64,000 nucleotides of DNA from Erwinia sp039023475 (GCF_039023475.1 NZ_JBCHVB010000005.1:241805-305804); one strand, 5' to 3'. Positions 27,211 through 35,985 are shown, counted from the stretch's first letter. The notes: generated by a model not told the origin, from the letters alone. Made by a program: numbers and translations.

Positions 27211-27474
27211 ATGAACATTAAAACCACTGTTGCCGCTTTAGGCCTGCTTTCTACCCTCTCGTTTGGCGCTTTTGCCGCCGATTCTGTTAATGCAGAGCGG
27301 GCACAGAACATGCAACCAATCGGCACCATTACCGTAAGCGGCGTAGCGGGCTCTCCGATGGATATTCATAGCGCGCTGAATCAGAAAGCTGACGCGCAGG
27401 GTGCTACCGCGTACCGCATTGTAGAGGCCTACAGCGACGGTAATTATCACGCTACCGCTGAACTCTATAAATAA
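27211..27474 (+). CDS. YhcN-like periplasmic DUF1471 protein (copy 1)
   Basis: This 87-residue protein has a signal peptide cleaved near FGAFA-A (residue 22), then one DUF1471 (YhcN/BhsA/McbA) domain: QPIGTITVSG, ALNQKADAQGATAYRIVEA and the ending YHATAELYK. Members of this family are small secreted stress proteins linked to biofilm, acid or peroxide response; the molecular action is not known. It lies where yhcN stands in E. coli and has a close tandem paralogue 108 bases downstream. GAGGAATC at 27198-27205 is the ribosome-binding site. Confidence 0.88.
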   Translation: MNIKTTVAALGLLSTLSFGAFAADSVNAERAQNMQPIGTITVSGVAGSPMDIHSALNQKADAQGATAYRIVEAYSDGNYHATAELYK

Positions 27475-27582
27475 TCCGGACAGCCGGCAGTAAGACTTAA
27501 TGCATCAAACCACAGGGTAACCCCAAGAATAAAAACGGTTGTATAGCCCTTTCGGTTACCTTCAATCTTCTGGAGTATTACT

Positions 27583-27852
27583 ATGAAAACCACTATCGCT
27601 ATTGCTGTAATGAGCCTGACGGCTGCCCTGACCTTTGGCGCCAGCGCTGCTGACCTGGTCACCAACGAACAGGTTGCCCACCAGCATCTGCAATCTTTGG
27701 GCACCATCAGCGTAAGCGGCATCGACGCTGCCCCAACGGATATCCGCCAGCAGCTGTCGCAGAAAGCTGATGAAAAAGGCGCCAGCCATTATCGCGTTAT
27801 TGAGGCTTACACTAACGGCAACTATCACGCGACCGCTGAACTGTATAAATAA
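27583..27852 (+). CDS. YhcN-like periplasmic DUF1471 protein (copy 2)
   Basis: The 89-residue protein has a signal peptide (MKTTIAIAVMSLTAALTFGA, cleavage near SAA-D) and a DUF1471 domain very like copy 1: LGTISVSGID, LSQKADEKGASHYRVIEAY and YHATAELYK. The two genes are therefore a tandem duplication, with divergence mostly in the signal peptide and the loop after it. An inverted repeat GGTAACC/GGTTACC (27516-27522 and 27554-27560) lies before its CTGGAG ribosome-binding site. Function is known only at family level. Confidence 0.88.
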   Translation: MKTTIAIAVMSLTAALTFGASAADLVTNEQVAHQHLQSLGTISVSGIDAAPTDIRQQLSQKADEKGASHYRVIEAYTNGNYHATAELYK

Positions 27853-28222
27853 GTTTGTATACGAGCTGCGACCCGCTTCGGAGCAGAAACGCCGGGGTCT
27901 GGACGTGCATATAAACGAAGAGTAAAAAGGGTTGCTGCATCAGGGCTGCTTTTCGCCTTTCTCCCTGGCGCGCCCGCGCCTGATAAGCGGGATAATCAGC
28001 AGGGCCAATATCAGCAACCTGTGGCAGCCCCCCTCAGTGGCGCGGCCGGGACCTTATTGGCGATCCGGTCACCGCTGTCACGAAACGCCGGCAGGCAAGA
28101 AACCAGCACAGGTATCTTGCCGACACGTACTGACGATAGCCGGCACATGATCGCTGAGCTATCCCGATCGTTCCTCGTCAGTATGACGAACCTTTTGGCC
28201 TCGCTCGCCGGGGCCCTTTTTA
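27853..28222 (+). other. structured non-coding stretch after the yhcN pair
   Basis: No credible gene is present, but the stretch is rich in inverted repeats: GGTTGCTG/CAGCAACC (27930-27937 and 28012-28019), GGCAAGA/TCTTGCC (about 28094-28120) and TACTGACGA/TCGTCAGTA (28128-28136 and 28175-28183), the last with nested GATAGC/GCTATC. It ends in a terminator on the plus strand. It could be a long structured 3' untranslated region or a separate small RNA. Confidence 0.4.
28197..28221 (+). terminator. terminator downstream of the yhcN pair
   Basis: GGCCTCG (28197-28203) pairs with CGGGGCC (28209-28215, one G-T pair) and is followed by CTTTTT. It shows that a rightward transcript ends just before the convergent barstar-like gene. 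Confidence 0.72.
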
Positions 28223-28229
28223 TTCTTCC

Positions 28230-28499
28230 TTAACGGACGTTAAAACGAAACTGCCCCTCCAGCTCCTCTTCCGCCTCGTCAAACAGCAGAATCAGCGCTC
28301 CGTAGCGCCTTCTTTGCCCGCTCCCTAAATGAATAAATTCAATTTCCAGCGGCAGCGGTAGCAGCGGCGCCATTACCGTCTCCCATAACGTGTCTAAATC
28401 GGTCACCTTCCCGTCCGCCAGGGCAAAACGCTCGCTGAACTGGCGGTAAAAATGGGCCTGATCGACGATTTCATCAAAATCAAAACGCTCTGTTCTCAT
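28230..28499 (-). CDS. yhcO: barstar-family protein (YhcO-like)
   Basis: The 89-residue protein resembles E. coli YhcO, a barstar-family (barnase inhibitor-like) protein. The fold shows as an N-terminal FDFDEIVDQAHFYRQFSERF segment, DLDTLWETVMAPLLPLPLEIEF, and a C-terminal ILLFDEAEEELEGQFRF. Its partner nuclease is not known, and no barnase-like gene is nearby. It is next to yhcN as in E. coli, but here lies 52 bases downstream of a gabD-like gene on the same strand rather than directly after aaeB. Confidence 0.85.
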   Translation of the reverse strand: MRTERFDFDEIVDQAHFYRQFSERFALADGKVTDLDTLWETVMAPLLPLPLEIEFIHLGSGQRRRYGALILLFDEAEEELEGQFRFNVR

Positions 28500-28551
28500 C
28501 CCGGCCGCTCCGCAAGGCAGTTGCCGGGCAGCCTGCAGGCCGCCCGTTCAG

Positions 28552-30006
28552 TTACAGTCCCCCAAGATGCAGGGCTTTGACTTCCAGGTACTCTTCCAGG
28601 CCAAGCACCGAGCCTTCGCGGCCAAGGCCGGACTCTTTCACCCCGCCAAAAGGGGCCAGCTCGGTAGAAACCGCACATTCGTTAATCCCGATCATGCCGC
28701 TTTCCAGCGCGGCCGACACGCGGAATACCCGCTGTAAATTTTGCGTGTAGAAATAGGCCGCTAACCCGAACTCGGTATCATTGGCCCGACGGATAACCTC
28801 CTCCTCACTATCGAAGCGGAAGCAGGCGGCAACGGGTCCGAATGTCTCCTCGCTGGCCAGCTGCATCTTTTCGCTGGCCTCGGCAATGACGGTCGGCTGC
28901 CAGAAATTGCCGCCCAGCGCGTGGCGTGCGCCCCCGGTCACTATCCGTCCGCCCTTCGCCACGGCATCCTTTACATGCTCCTCGACCTTCTCAACGGCGG
29001 CGGCTTCAATCAGCGGCCCGACGACGACGCCTTCTTCCATGCCGTTGCCGACTTTCAGCTTAGCGACCTCATCACCCAGCTGGCTGATAAAGCGGTCGTA
29101 AACGCTGTTGTGGATATAGAAGCGGTTGACGCTGACGCAAACCTGCCCGGCATTGCGGAATTTATTGGCGATGGCACCTTTGACGGCGGCGTCGATATCC
29201 GCATCCTCAAAGACAATATAAGGCGCGTTGCCGCCCAGCTCCATCGACACTTTTTTCATGGTGTCGGCCGCGTTGCGCATCAGCAGCTTGCCCACCTGGG
29301 TGGAGCCGGTGAAGGAGATTTTCCGGACGGCTTTACTGGCCATAATGGCATCGCTGATCGCCTGGGTGTCGCCTGCAACAGCATTAAGTACACCGTCAGG
29401 GACGCCCGCTTTTTTTGCCAGCGCCACTAAGGCGAAAGCGGAGAGCGGCGTATTGTTAGCGGGCTTGATAAGCCCGGTGCAGCCAGCGGCCAGCGCCGGA
29501 CCAAGCTTACGGGTGAGCATCGCCATCGGAAAGTTCCAGGGCGTAATAGCCGCCACCACGCCAACAGGCTCGCGGGTGGCAAGGATGCGGGACCCCGCCT
29601 TCGCTGGAGGGATAATCTCGCCGTTCGCCCGCTTGGCTTCTTCGGCAAACCACTGGATAAAGCTGGCGGCGTATTCCACTTCCCCTTCCGCCTCACTGAG
29701 CGGCTTGCCCTGCTCCGCCGTCATTAATTTTCCAAGCCAGGCTTTGTTGTCGATAATCAGCTGATACCAGCGGTTGAGGATTTCGCTGCGCTCTTTGGCC
29801 GTTTTCGCCCGCCAGGCGGGGAATGCCTCTTCAGCAGCCTTAATCGCCTGTTCGGCTTCGCGTTTGCCTGCGCGGGCAACCTGAGCGATAACATCGCCGG
29901 TAGCTGGATTGAGCACGTCGAAGGTGCTGTCGCACTCTCGCCACTCACCGCCTGCAAAGTAGCCAGTCTGAAAAAGCTCGTGATCCTGGAGGTTAGTCTG
30001 CTTCAT
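28552..30006 (-). CDS. gabD: NAD(P)-dependent succinate-semialdehyde dehydrogenase (GabD family)
   Basis: This 484-residue aldehyde dehydrogenase is closest to GabD, which oxidises succinate semialdehyde to succinate in GABA breakdown. Cofactor-binding PWNFPMAMLTRK (near 157), the general base Glu256 in MELGGNAP, the nucleophile Cys290 in NAGQVCVSVNR and the C-terminal APFGGVKESGLGREGS are intact. It sits between aaeB and yhcO, which are adjacent in E. coli, so it is an insertion in a conserved neighbourhood. No gabT or gabP is present, so the substrate could also be another semialdehyde or an aromatic aldehyde related to the aae system. Confidence 0.82.
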   Translation of the reverse strand: MKQTNLQDHELFQTGYFAGGEWRECDSTFDVLNPATGDVIAQVARAGKREAEQAIKAAEEAFPAWRAKTAKERSEILNRWYQLIIDNKAWLGKLMTAEQGKPLSEAEGEVEYAASFIQWFAEEAKRANGEIIPPAKAGSRILATREPVGVVAAITPWNFPMAMLTRKLGPALAAGCTGLIKPANNTPLSAFALVALAKKAGVPDGVLNAVAGDTQAISDAIMASKAVRKISFTGSTQVGKLLMRNAADTMKKVSMELGGNAPYIVFEDADIDAAVKGAIANKFRNAGQVCVSVNRFYIHNSVYDRFISQLGDEVAKLKVGNGMEEGVVVGPLIEAAAVEKVEEHVKDAVAKGGRIVTGGARHALGGNFWQPTVIAEASEKMQLASEETFGPVAACFRFDSEEEVIRRANDTEFGLAAYFYTQNLQRVFRVSAALESGMIGINECAVSTELAPFGGVKESGLGREGSVLGLEEYLEVKALHLGGL

Positions 30007-30103
30007 TTTTTTCTCCTGCCTGGTGTGCCATTCTGAGGAATAAGTATAGATGGCACCCTTCCCCCTGTATGAACCAGGTGAGGAGAAACGGGAATGGGAA
30101 AGC

Positions 30104-30125
30104 GCTGATACCGACTGGTATCAGC
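30104..30125. other. hairpin between aaeB and gabD-like gene
   Basis: GCTGATACC (30104-30112) pairs perfectly with GGTATCAGC (30117-30125) around four bases. For the leftward transcript only GCTTTCCC follows, so it is a weak terminator or a stability element after aaeB. Confidence 0.5.
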
Positions 30126-30131
30126 CTTAAC

Positions 30132-32090
30132 TCAGATTTGGACGAGGGTGTTCTGATACTTTTTCAGCATCATCGCCAGCCGCTGCACCGGTTCGGTTAC
30201 GCTGAGCGGCGCGTCGTAGTGGCGAAGTTTCTCCTGATAAATATCCAGCTCGGCCAGCAGGCGTTCAAAATAGCGTCGCCGTTTGGCATCGCTGCCCGCC
30301 GAGATGACCCGGTCTGCGGTGTGACGAAGCTGTTTATGGAACTCAGAAAGGTCGCTGTTGACGGGAATATCCGCATTGCGCAGGCGCTGGTGCCCGATAA
30401 TCAACGTCAGGGCGATGCGATATTTATCGATATCGCCCGGAAACATATTCAGCAGCATAAACAGCTGCTGATAGAGCGCCGGCAGATGATTCTCATGCCG
30501 TCTTGCCTGATTGGTGGTCATGGCGGAAACGGCAGCATACATAAAACGGTTCAGCAGCGTACGGCCGACGCGGGCTTTCGAGGTATCCCGGATAAGCAGG
30601 ATAACCAGTAACGCCAGAAAACTGCCTATCGCCTGACCCAGTGCATTATCAAGAAACACGTTTACGTGGAAGGTCATGGGGTTATCCAGCGTCAGCACGT
30701 TAATCGTGCCCACCAGCGCGCCAATTGTACCAATCTGCCGGCGCTGGATCAGGATCCCGCTGATAAATGCCATTACGCCAAGCGAAATCGAGAGCAGCAG
30801 CATACTTTGCTGCGTGGCGGGCATAATAAACATGTAGTAGAGCGATCCCAGCGGGAAGGCGACAATCATGCCGTAAAGGAAGTCCTTCGCCATCATCAGC
30901 GGATTCGGCATACGCATCGCCAGCGCGGTGACCACGGCCAGCATCACCATCGCGCCGCTGCCGGAAGTCCATCCGGTCCAGAGCCAGAAAAGCGACCCTA
31001 CAGCCGTGGCAACAAAAGTACGAATACCGTTCACCAGCGCATGCTGGGTTTCTGCGGAGCGCATTTTCACTACCGGCTCGCCGTTAAGGATCTCTTCCTC
31101 CAGCCGGCTGATACTGCTGTTGGTATGGATACCCTTCATCAGCAGAAGGTAGCGTGAGGCAGCCCCCACCCAGTTCGTAATGGTCAGCGGCGTATTTTTA
31201 CTGCCGCTTGTGGTAATCACGCGGCGCATGATCTTCATCCGCTTATGGATGTCCCCAATGTTCTCCACCGGCTTCTCAAAGAAAAGGTGAAACTGAGGAG
31301 GCACATACTCTTTGCGCGAATTCTGGATTAAAAATGTTTCGGTGGCCTGGGTAATCAGCGTCAGCGAGAGCGTATTCAGCGCGCGCATCCGGCGGTCGAT
31401 CTTCTGCCAGCGGCCAGACTCCATCATCAGGTGGGTGCGCATACCGTTCAGCGCCGTCGTCCGGCGAACCAGGCTGGTCCAGGCCTTGTCCACTTCATCC
31501 CGATCGCCATGGGCGACGCAGAGCTGCATCAGCTTGTAATGAGCCACCAGCAGGCTGTCGATCTCACGGTCGATATCTTTTTTGATCGTGCGGGGCGAAA
31601 AGAGCATGTCGGCCAGAATGGCGCAGACGATGCCGATAATGATTTCACTGCACCGTTCAACGGCAAACTGCGGCGCGACCAGCAGGGAGCCCTGCGCATT
31701 GACGCTAACCACGATAATCAGCGCCGTGTAACCCGCCAGCCCAAGGGCGTAAGAGTTCTCAACCCTGATTAGCGAGGAGAGCCAGACGCAGAACCCCGCC
31801 CAGAGACAGCAAAGCAGCAGCATCACGACCGGCGCACGAATGGTGGCGATAATAATAACCAGCGCGGCGATACAGCCGATAAAGGTGCCGATAATACGCA
31901 GCATACCGCGGTGACGCAGCGCCCCGGAGAAGGGATCGCCACCCGCCGCAAACGCCGTGCCGCCGGCCACGATAGCGGCGGTCATAACCGCCCAGCGGGG
32001 CGTCTCCAGATTGAAGTGAAAGCCAATCAGCAGCGCCAGCAAAATCGCAAAGGTGAGCTTGATCGGAAACCGCAGAAGATACCACTGCAT
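30132..32090 (-). CDS. aaeB: aromatic carboxylic acid efflux pump inner-membrane subunit AaeB
   Basis: AaeB is the FUSC-family membrane component of the AaeAB pump, which exports p-hydroxybenzoate and related acids. Transmembrane clusters lie at the N-terminus (about 7-160) and in the middle (about 355-500), with cytoplasmic helical regions after each. The ATG at 32090 (MQWYLLRFPIKLTF) follows AGGAG and gives 652 residues, against 655 in E. coli; an in-frame ATG nine codons upstream overlaps the end of aaeA. It is the third gene of aaeXAB. Confidence 0.94.
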   Translation of the reverse strand: MQWYLLRFPIKLTFAILLALLIGFHFNLETPRWAVMTAAIVAGGTAFAAGGDPFSGALRHRGMLRIIGTFIGCIAALVIIIATIRAPVVMLLLCCLWAGFCVWLSSLIRVENSYALGLAGYTALIIVVSVNAQGSLLVAPQFAVERCSEIIIGIVCAILADMLFSPRTIKKDIDREIDSLLVAHYKLMQLCVAHGDRDEVDKAWTSLVRRTTALNGMRTHLMMESGRWQKIDRRMRALNTLSLTLITQATETFLIQNSRKEYVPPQFHLFFEKPVENIGDIHKRMKIMRRVITTSGSKNTPLTITNWVGAASRYLLLMKGIHTNSSISRLEEEILNGEPVVKMRSAETQHALVNGIRTFVATAVGSLFWLWTGWTSGSGAMVMLAVVTALAMRMPNPLMMAKDFLYGMIVAFPLGSLYYMFIMPATQQSMLLLSISLGVMAFISGILIQRRQIGTIGALVGTINVLTLDNPMTFHVNVFLDNALGQAIGSFLALLVILLIRDTSKARVGRTLLNRFMYAAVSAMTTNQARRHENHLPALYQQLFMLLNMFPGDIDKYRIALTLIIGHQRLRNADIPVNSDLSEFHKQLRHTADRVISAGSDAKRRRYFERLLAELDIYQEKLRHYDAPLSVTEPVQRLAMMLKKYQNTLVQI

Positions 32091-32103
32091 AACGCGCTCC
32101 TGC

Positions 32104-33036
32104 TTAGCCGAACTCACGCAGGCGATGCATCAGCTTCATCATCGGCGACATGTCGTTAACCTGACGATCCTTCTCACCCGTCACCACTACCGTGGCGGTG
32201 GTGCCGGAAGGATAGAGATTCCCCTGCTGGTTATCGAGGCGGATACGCACGGGAACACGCTGCGCCAGGCGGACCCACTCAAGGTTGGAATCGATGGTTG
32301 CCATACCTTTGCTGTCAATGCTGCTACTGCTGTTGGTAATGCCCGCCGCAATGCTGTCGACGGTGCCATACAGTACGCGATTGCTACCCAACGGCGTGAT
32401 TTCTGCACGGTAACCCGGGCGTATGCCATCAAGTTTGGTTTCTTCCATATAGGCCAGCACATAGAAGGTGTGCTGTTGCACCAGCGCCACGGCGGTCGCA
32501 CCGCGGGTAATAAACTCTCCCCGGTAGACGTTAAGGTTGGTTACCCAGCCGTCAGCAGGCGCTTTGACCTCGGTACGCTCCAGATCCAGTTTTGCGGTAT
32601 CGCGCGTGGCCACAGCCTTCGCCAGCTGATGCTGCGAAGTCTGGTAATCATTGTTCGCCTGGTCGACGGCTTCGCGGGACATGACGGACGCCCCCAGCCG
32701 GTTACGACGTGAGGCTTCACGGCGTTTTTCGCTCACCAGCGCCTGATAATAGGCTACGTCAGCTTCCGCCTGCGCCAGCGCCTGGCGATAACGGGGCTGA
32801 TCGACCACAAACAGCACCTGATCTTTTTTTACCAGTTGATTATCGTGCACGCGTACATCGGTAATCAGCCCGCTGACATCCGGCGAGATCGCCACAATAT
32901 CAGCCGTAAATTTAGCGTCACGCGTCCAGGGCGATTCGGTATAAAACACCCAGACGCGGAAAATAACGATGACGGCGACCATCACCAGAATAAGGGTGAT
33001 GGCGTACCGGGAAATTTTTCTAGTTAGCGCTTTCAC
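32104..33036 (-). CDS. aaeA: aromatic carboxylic acid efflux pump membrane-fusion subunit AaeA
   Basis: AaeA links AaeB to the outer envelope. I chose the GTG at 33036 (translated VKALTRKISRYAIT), with TGAGG just upstream, because it gives 310 residues, exactly the E. coli length; the ATG at 33126 would run back through aaeX. One transmembrane helix (about 10-32) is followed by a lipoyl half-motif, an alpha-helical hairpin (about 75-140) and beta-barrel segments with EETKLDGIRPGYRAEITPLG. It starts eight bases after aaeX. Confidence 0.95.
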   Translation of the reverse strand: MKALTRKISRYAITLILVMVAVIVIFRVWVFYTESPWTRDAKFTADIVAISPDVSGLITDVRVHDNQLVKKDQVLFVVDQPRYRQALAQAEADVAYYQALVSEKRREASRRNRLGASVMSREAVDQANNDYQTSQHQLAKAVATRDTAKLDLERTEVKAPADGWVTNLNVYRGEFITRGATAVALVQQHTFYVLAYMEETKLDGIRPGYRAEITPLGSNRVLYGTVDSIAAGITNSSSSIDSKGMATIDSNLEWVRLAQRVPVRIRLDNQQGNLYPSGTTATVVVTGEKDRQVNDMSPMMKLMHRLREFG

Positions 33037-33043
33037 TATGACC

Positions 33044-33247
33044 TCAGACAAACAATCGGGAAACCAGATAGAACAGGCAGCAGTACAGTGCTGTATTAAA
33101 AAGGGCAGGATGCCAGACCAGGTCATAGATTCCGGTAGGCGTAATCAGCCTGCGCACCAGCCAGAACAGCATCAATGACACAATAATTTCAAAGAAGATG
33201 GGCGGAAAAGAAAGCCCAAATATTACGATAACCGGAAGCACACTCAT
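33044..33247 (-). CDS. aaeX: small membrane protein AaeX
   Basis: AaeX is a 67-residue membrane protein (DUF1656) encoded first in aaeXAB; its exact job in the pump is unknown. Two hydrophobic helices (about 3-32 and 46-65) and the family motif PTGIYDLVWHPALFNTALYCC are present. The start at 33247 has a purine-rich AAGGATAAG upstream on the minus strand. It is divergent from aaeR. Confidence 0.94.
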   Translation of the reverse strand: MSVLPVIVIFGLSFPPIFFEIIVSLMLFWLVRRLITPTGIYDLVWHPALFNTALYCCLFYLVSRLFV

Positions 33248-33385
33248 CTCTTATCCTTGTCAGTCTTACCGGGCTCACCTTTTGCCACCAAAAAGCCGCC
33301 ATCCTGCTCAGGCGATGGCTGTTTTATGGGCTGATGATGACAGGTTGACGCCTGGAGCAGTCAGACGATCGTTCGCGGCCTACAG

Positions 33386-33403
33386 TGAATAATAGCGTAT
33401 TCA
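33386..33403. promoter_or_regulatory. palindrome in the aaeX-aaeR intergenic region, candidate AaeR operator
   Basis: TGAATA-N6-TATTCA is a perfect 6-bp inverted repeat midway between the divergent genes, where a LysR-type regulator would bind. AaeR control of aaeXAB is established in E. coli; this particular site is inferred. Confidence 0.4.
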
Positions 33404-33489
33404 GGCACGGACTCTCAGGCGAGTGAGTTACGGAAAGGTAACCCGGCAGTGCTATAGTAACGTGGTTGACTATATCTTTACACCCAAAC

Positions 33490-33503
33490 GTGATCTAAAT
33501 CAC
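33490..33503. promoter_or_regulatory. CRP-like palindrome before aaeR
   Basis: GTGA-TCTAAA-TCAC is a symmetric CRP-class half-site pair 20 bases before the aaeR start codon. The outermost consensus bases are not perfect. It could affect aaeR or the divergent operon. Confidence 0.35.
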
Positions 33504-33522
33504 TTTTAAGCCAGGCTTAATA

Positions 33523-34440
33523 ATGGAAAGACTTAAAGGCATGTCCGTCTTCGCCCGGGTGGTGGAACTGGGTTCATTTACCGCAGCGGCCCACCGGATG
33601 GGGATGAGCGTTTCTGCCGTCAGCCAGACGGTGGCCAGGCTTGAAGATGAACTCCAGGTGAAACTGCTTAACCGCAGCACGCGCAGTATTGGCCTGACCG
33701 AAGCAGGAAAAATTTATTTTCAGGGCTGCCGCCGGATGATGGCGGAGGCGCAGCAGGTTCATGAACAGCTCTATGCATTTAACAATACGCCGGTTGGCAC
33801 GCTGCGTATCGGCAGCTCTTCAACGATGGCGCAGAATGTTCTGGCGACAATGACCGCGGAAATGCTGAAAGAGTATCCGGGTCTGACGGTAAACCTGGTC
33901 ACCGGCAGCCCGGCGCCGGATTTGATCGCCGACGGGCTGGATCTGGTGATTCGGGTCGGGGCATTGCAGGACTCCAGCCTCTTTTCCCGCCGGCTCGGCT
34001 CGATGCCGATGGTCGTCTGCGCGGCGAAAAGCTATCTGGCACAGCAGGGTACGCCAGAAAAGCCGTCAGATATCAGTAAATTTTGCTGGCTGCAGTACAG
34101 CGTCAGACCCGATAACGATTTTGAACTGACCGCGCCGGAAGGCATCTCTACCCGGCTCTCGCCGCAGGGGCGCTTCGCCACCAACGATTCGCAGACGCTG
34201 ATTCGCTGGCTGGTGGCCGGCACCGGCATCGCTTACCTGCCGCTGATGTGGGTCATTGATGAAATTAACGCAGGCCAGGTAGAGATCCTGTTTACCCGCT
34301 ATCAGTCCGATCCGCGCCCGGTCTATGCGGTTTACACCCAGAAAGATAAGCTGCCGCTGAAAGTGCAGGTCTGTCTTAACTACCTGACGGACTATTTTGA
34401 CCGGGTGGGGGAAATCTATAAGGAATTTCGCCGGGAGTAG
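33523..34440 (+). CDS. aaeR: LysR-type regulator AaeR
   Basis: AaeR activates the divergent aaeXAB efflux operon in response to aromatic carboxylic acids. The 305 residues have an N-terminal winged helix-turn-helix (FTAAAHRMGMSVSAVSQTVARLE, split about residues 17-39) and a periplasmic-binding-protein-like effector domain. The position divergent from aaeX and the full length support the name. It is convergent with tldD, and a long CCCTCAC/GTGAGGG repeat lies in the gap. Confidence 0.92.
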   Translation: MERLKGMSVFARVVELGSFTAAAHRMGMSVSAVSQTVARLEDELQVKLLNRSTRSIGLTEAGKIYFQGCRRMMAEAQQVHEQLYAFNNTPVGTLRIGSSSTMAQNVLATMTAEMLKEYPGLTVNLVTGSPAPDLIADGLDLVIRVGALQDSSLFSRRLGSMPMVVCAAKSYLAQQGTPEKPSDISKFCWLQYSVRPDNDFELTAPEGISTRLSPQGRFATNDSQTLIRWLVAGTGIAYLPLMWVIDEINAGQVEILFTRYQSDPRPVYAVYTQKDKLPLKVQVCLNYLTDYFDRVGEIYKEFRRE

Positions 34441-34539
34441 CGGCGGCTATTTAAGACGGGAGTCAGAGGTGGGAACGGTTTTGCCCTTCCCCTCACCGGC
34501 AGATTGCACCGCCAGTGAGGGAAAGAAAATCCGGTACAA

Positions 34540-35985
34540 TCAGGCAGTGCCACCAACGGTCAGTTTATCCAGCTTCAGCGTCGGCTGTCCCACGCCAACC
34601 GGCAGGCTCTGTCCCTCTTTGCCGCAGACGCCGACGCCTTTATCCAGCGCCAGGTCGTTACCCACCATTGAGATCTGCTGCATCGCCTCAATACCGGAGC
34701 CAATCAGCGTAGCGCCTTTTACCGGTTTGGTGACTTTGCCATTCTCGATCAGATAGGCTTCTGACGTTGAGAAAACAAATTTCCCTGAGGTAATGTCCAC
34801 CTGGCCACCGCCGAAGTTCGGCGCATAAAGACCATACTCAACGCTTTCAATAATATCCTGTGGCGTTGACTGGCCGCCGAGCATATAGGTGTTTGTCATG
34901 CGCGGCATCGGCAGGTGCGCGTAGGATTCACGGCGTCCGTTACCGGTGGGCTTAACGCCCATCAGACGGGCATTCAGCTTGTCCTGCATGTATCCCTTCA
35001 GAACACCCTTTTCAATCAGCACGTTGTACTGACCCGGCACGCCTTCATCATCCACTGCCAGCGAGCCACGCAGCCCTTCCAGCGTACCATCGTCCACCAC
35101 GGTACAGAGTTCCGAAGCGACCAGCTGTCCCATCTGTCCACTGAAAACGGAGGTGCCGCGACGGTTAAAATCGCCCTCCAGGCCGTGCCCAACCGCTTCA
35201 TGCAGCAGCACGCCTGGCCAGCCCGCGCCCAGAACCACCGGAAGCGTTCCGGCCGGTGCAGCAACGGCGCTGAGGTTGACCAGCGCCATGCGCACAGCTT
35301 CACGCGCCCAGGCTTCCGCACGCATCTCGCCCGACTCATCAGCCAGGAAGAATTCGTAGCCGAAACGGCCGCCGCCGCCGCTGGCACCCCGCTCACGCTT
35401 ACCGTTCTCTTCAACCTGCACGCTGACGGAAAGACGCACCAGCGGGCGGACATCGGTTGCCAGCGTGCCGTCGGTCGCCGCCACCAGGATCAATTCATAG
35501 ACGCCGCTCAGGCTGGCGCTGACTTCCTGCACCCGTTTGTCAGCGGCCCGCGCCGCGCTGTCCACGCGATGCAGCAGGGCAATCTTCTCTTCACGCGTCA
35601 GGCTTTGCAGCGGATCAAGCGCCGGATAAAGGGAACGGTGATCCACCGCGCCCAGGGTATGGGCGTGGCCGTTCCCCTGTTCGCGCACGATGCTTCGGGC
35701 TGCGGTAGCGCTCTGGGTCAGGGCGTTAAGGGTAATCTGGTCGGCGTAGGCAAATCCGGTTTTTTCGCCGCTGACGGCGCGCACGCCCACGCCCTGATCG
35801 ATATTCCAGGAGCCATCTTTAATAATCCGGTCTTCCAGCACCCAGGATTCGTGGAAGCTGGACTGAAAATAGAGATCGGCATAATCCAGCTTACGTTCGG
35901 ACAGCTGACCAAGCAGGGAGAAAAGATCCTGCTGACGAATATTATTAGCAGTCAGTAACTGCTCACTTACCAGATTCAGACTCAT
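34540..35985 (-). CDS. tldD: metalloprotease TldD
   Basis: TldD forms a heterodimer with TldE(PmbA) that degrades unfolded peptides and matures microcin B17 and CcdA. The 481-residue protein has the zinc motif HEAVGHGLEGD (HExxxH) in the middle and the Gly-rich C-terminal half typical of the TldD active subunit. It is the last gene of the leftward mreBCD-maf-rng-yhdP-tldD run, 83 bases after yhdP. Confidence 0.97.
   Translation of the reverse strand: MSLNLVSEQLLTANNIRQQDLFSLLGQLSERKLDYADLYFQSSFHESWVLEDRIIKDGSWNIDQGVGVRAVSGEKTGFAYADQITLNALTQSATAARSIVREQGNGHAHTLGAVDHRSLYPALDPLQSLTREEKIALLHRVDSAARAADKRVQEVSASLSGVYELILVAATDGTLATDVRPLVRLSVSVQVEENGKRERGASGGGGRFGYEFFLADESGEMRAEAWAREAVRMALVNLSAVAAPAGTLPVVLGAGWPGVLLHEAVGHGLEGDFNRRGTSVFSGQMGQLVASELCTVVDDGTLEGLRGSLAVDDEGVPGQYNVLIEKGVLKGYMQDKLNARLMGVKPTGNGRRESYAHLPMPRMTNTYMLGGQSTPQDIIESVEYGLYAPNFGGGQVDITSGKFVFSTSEAYLIENGKVTKPVKGATLIGSGIEAMQQISMVGNDLALDKGVGVCGKEGQSLPVGVGQPTLKLDKLTVGGTA

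Noticed and set aside
27932..28150. 72-codon frame, with a second 70-codon frame at 28021-28233, after the yhcN pair
   Set aside because: No ribosome-binding site, low-complexity basic/proline composition, and the second runs through a terminator; the structure explains the stretch better.
33037..33126. N-terminal extension of aaeA to the ATG at 33126
   Set aside because: It would overlap aaeX almost to its middle; the GTG at 33036 has a ribosome-binding site and gives the exact family length.
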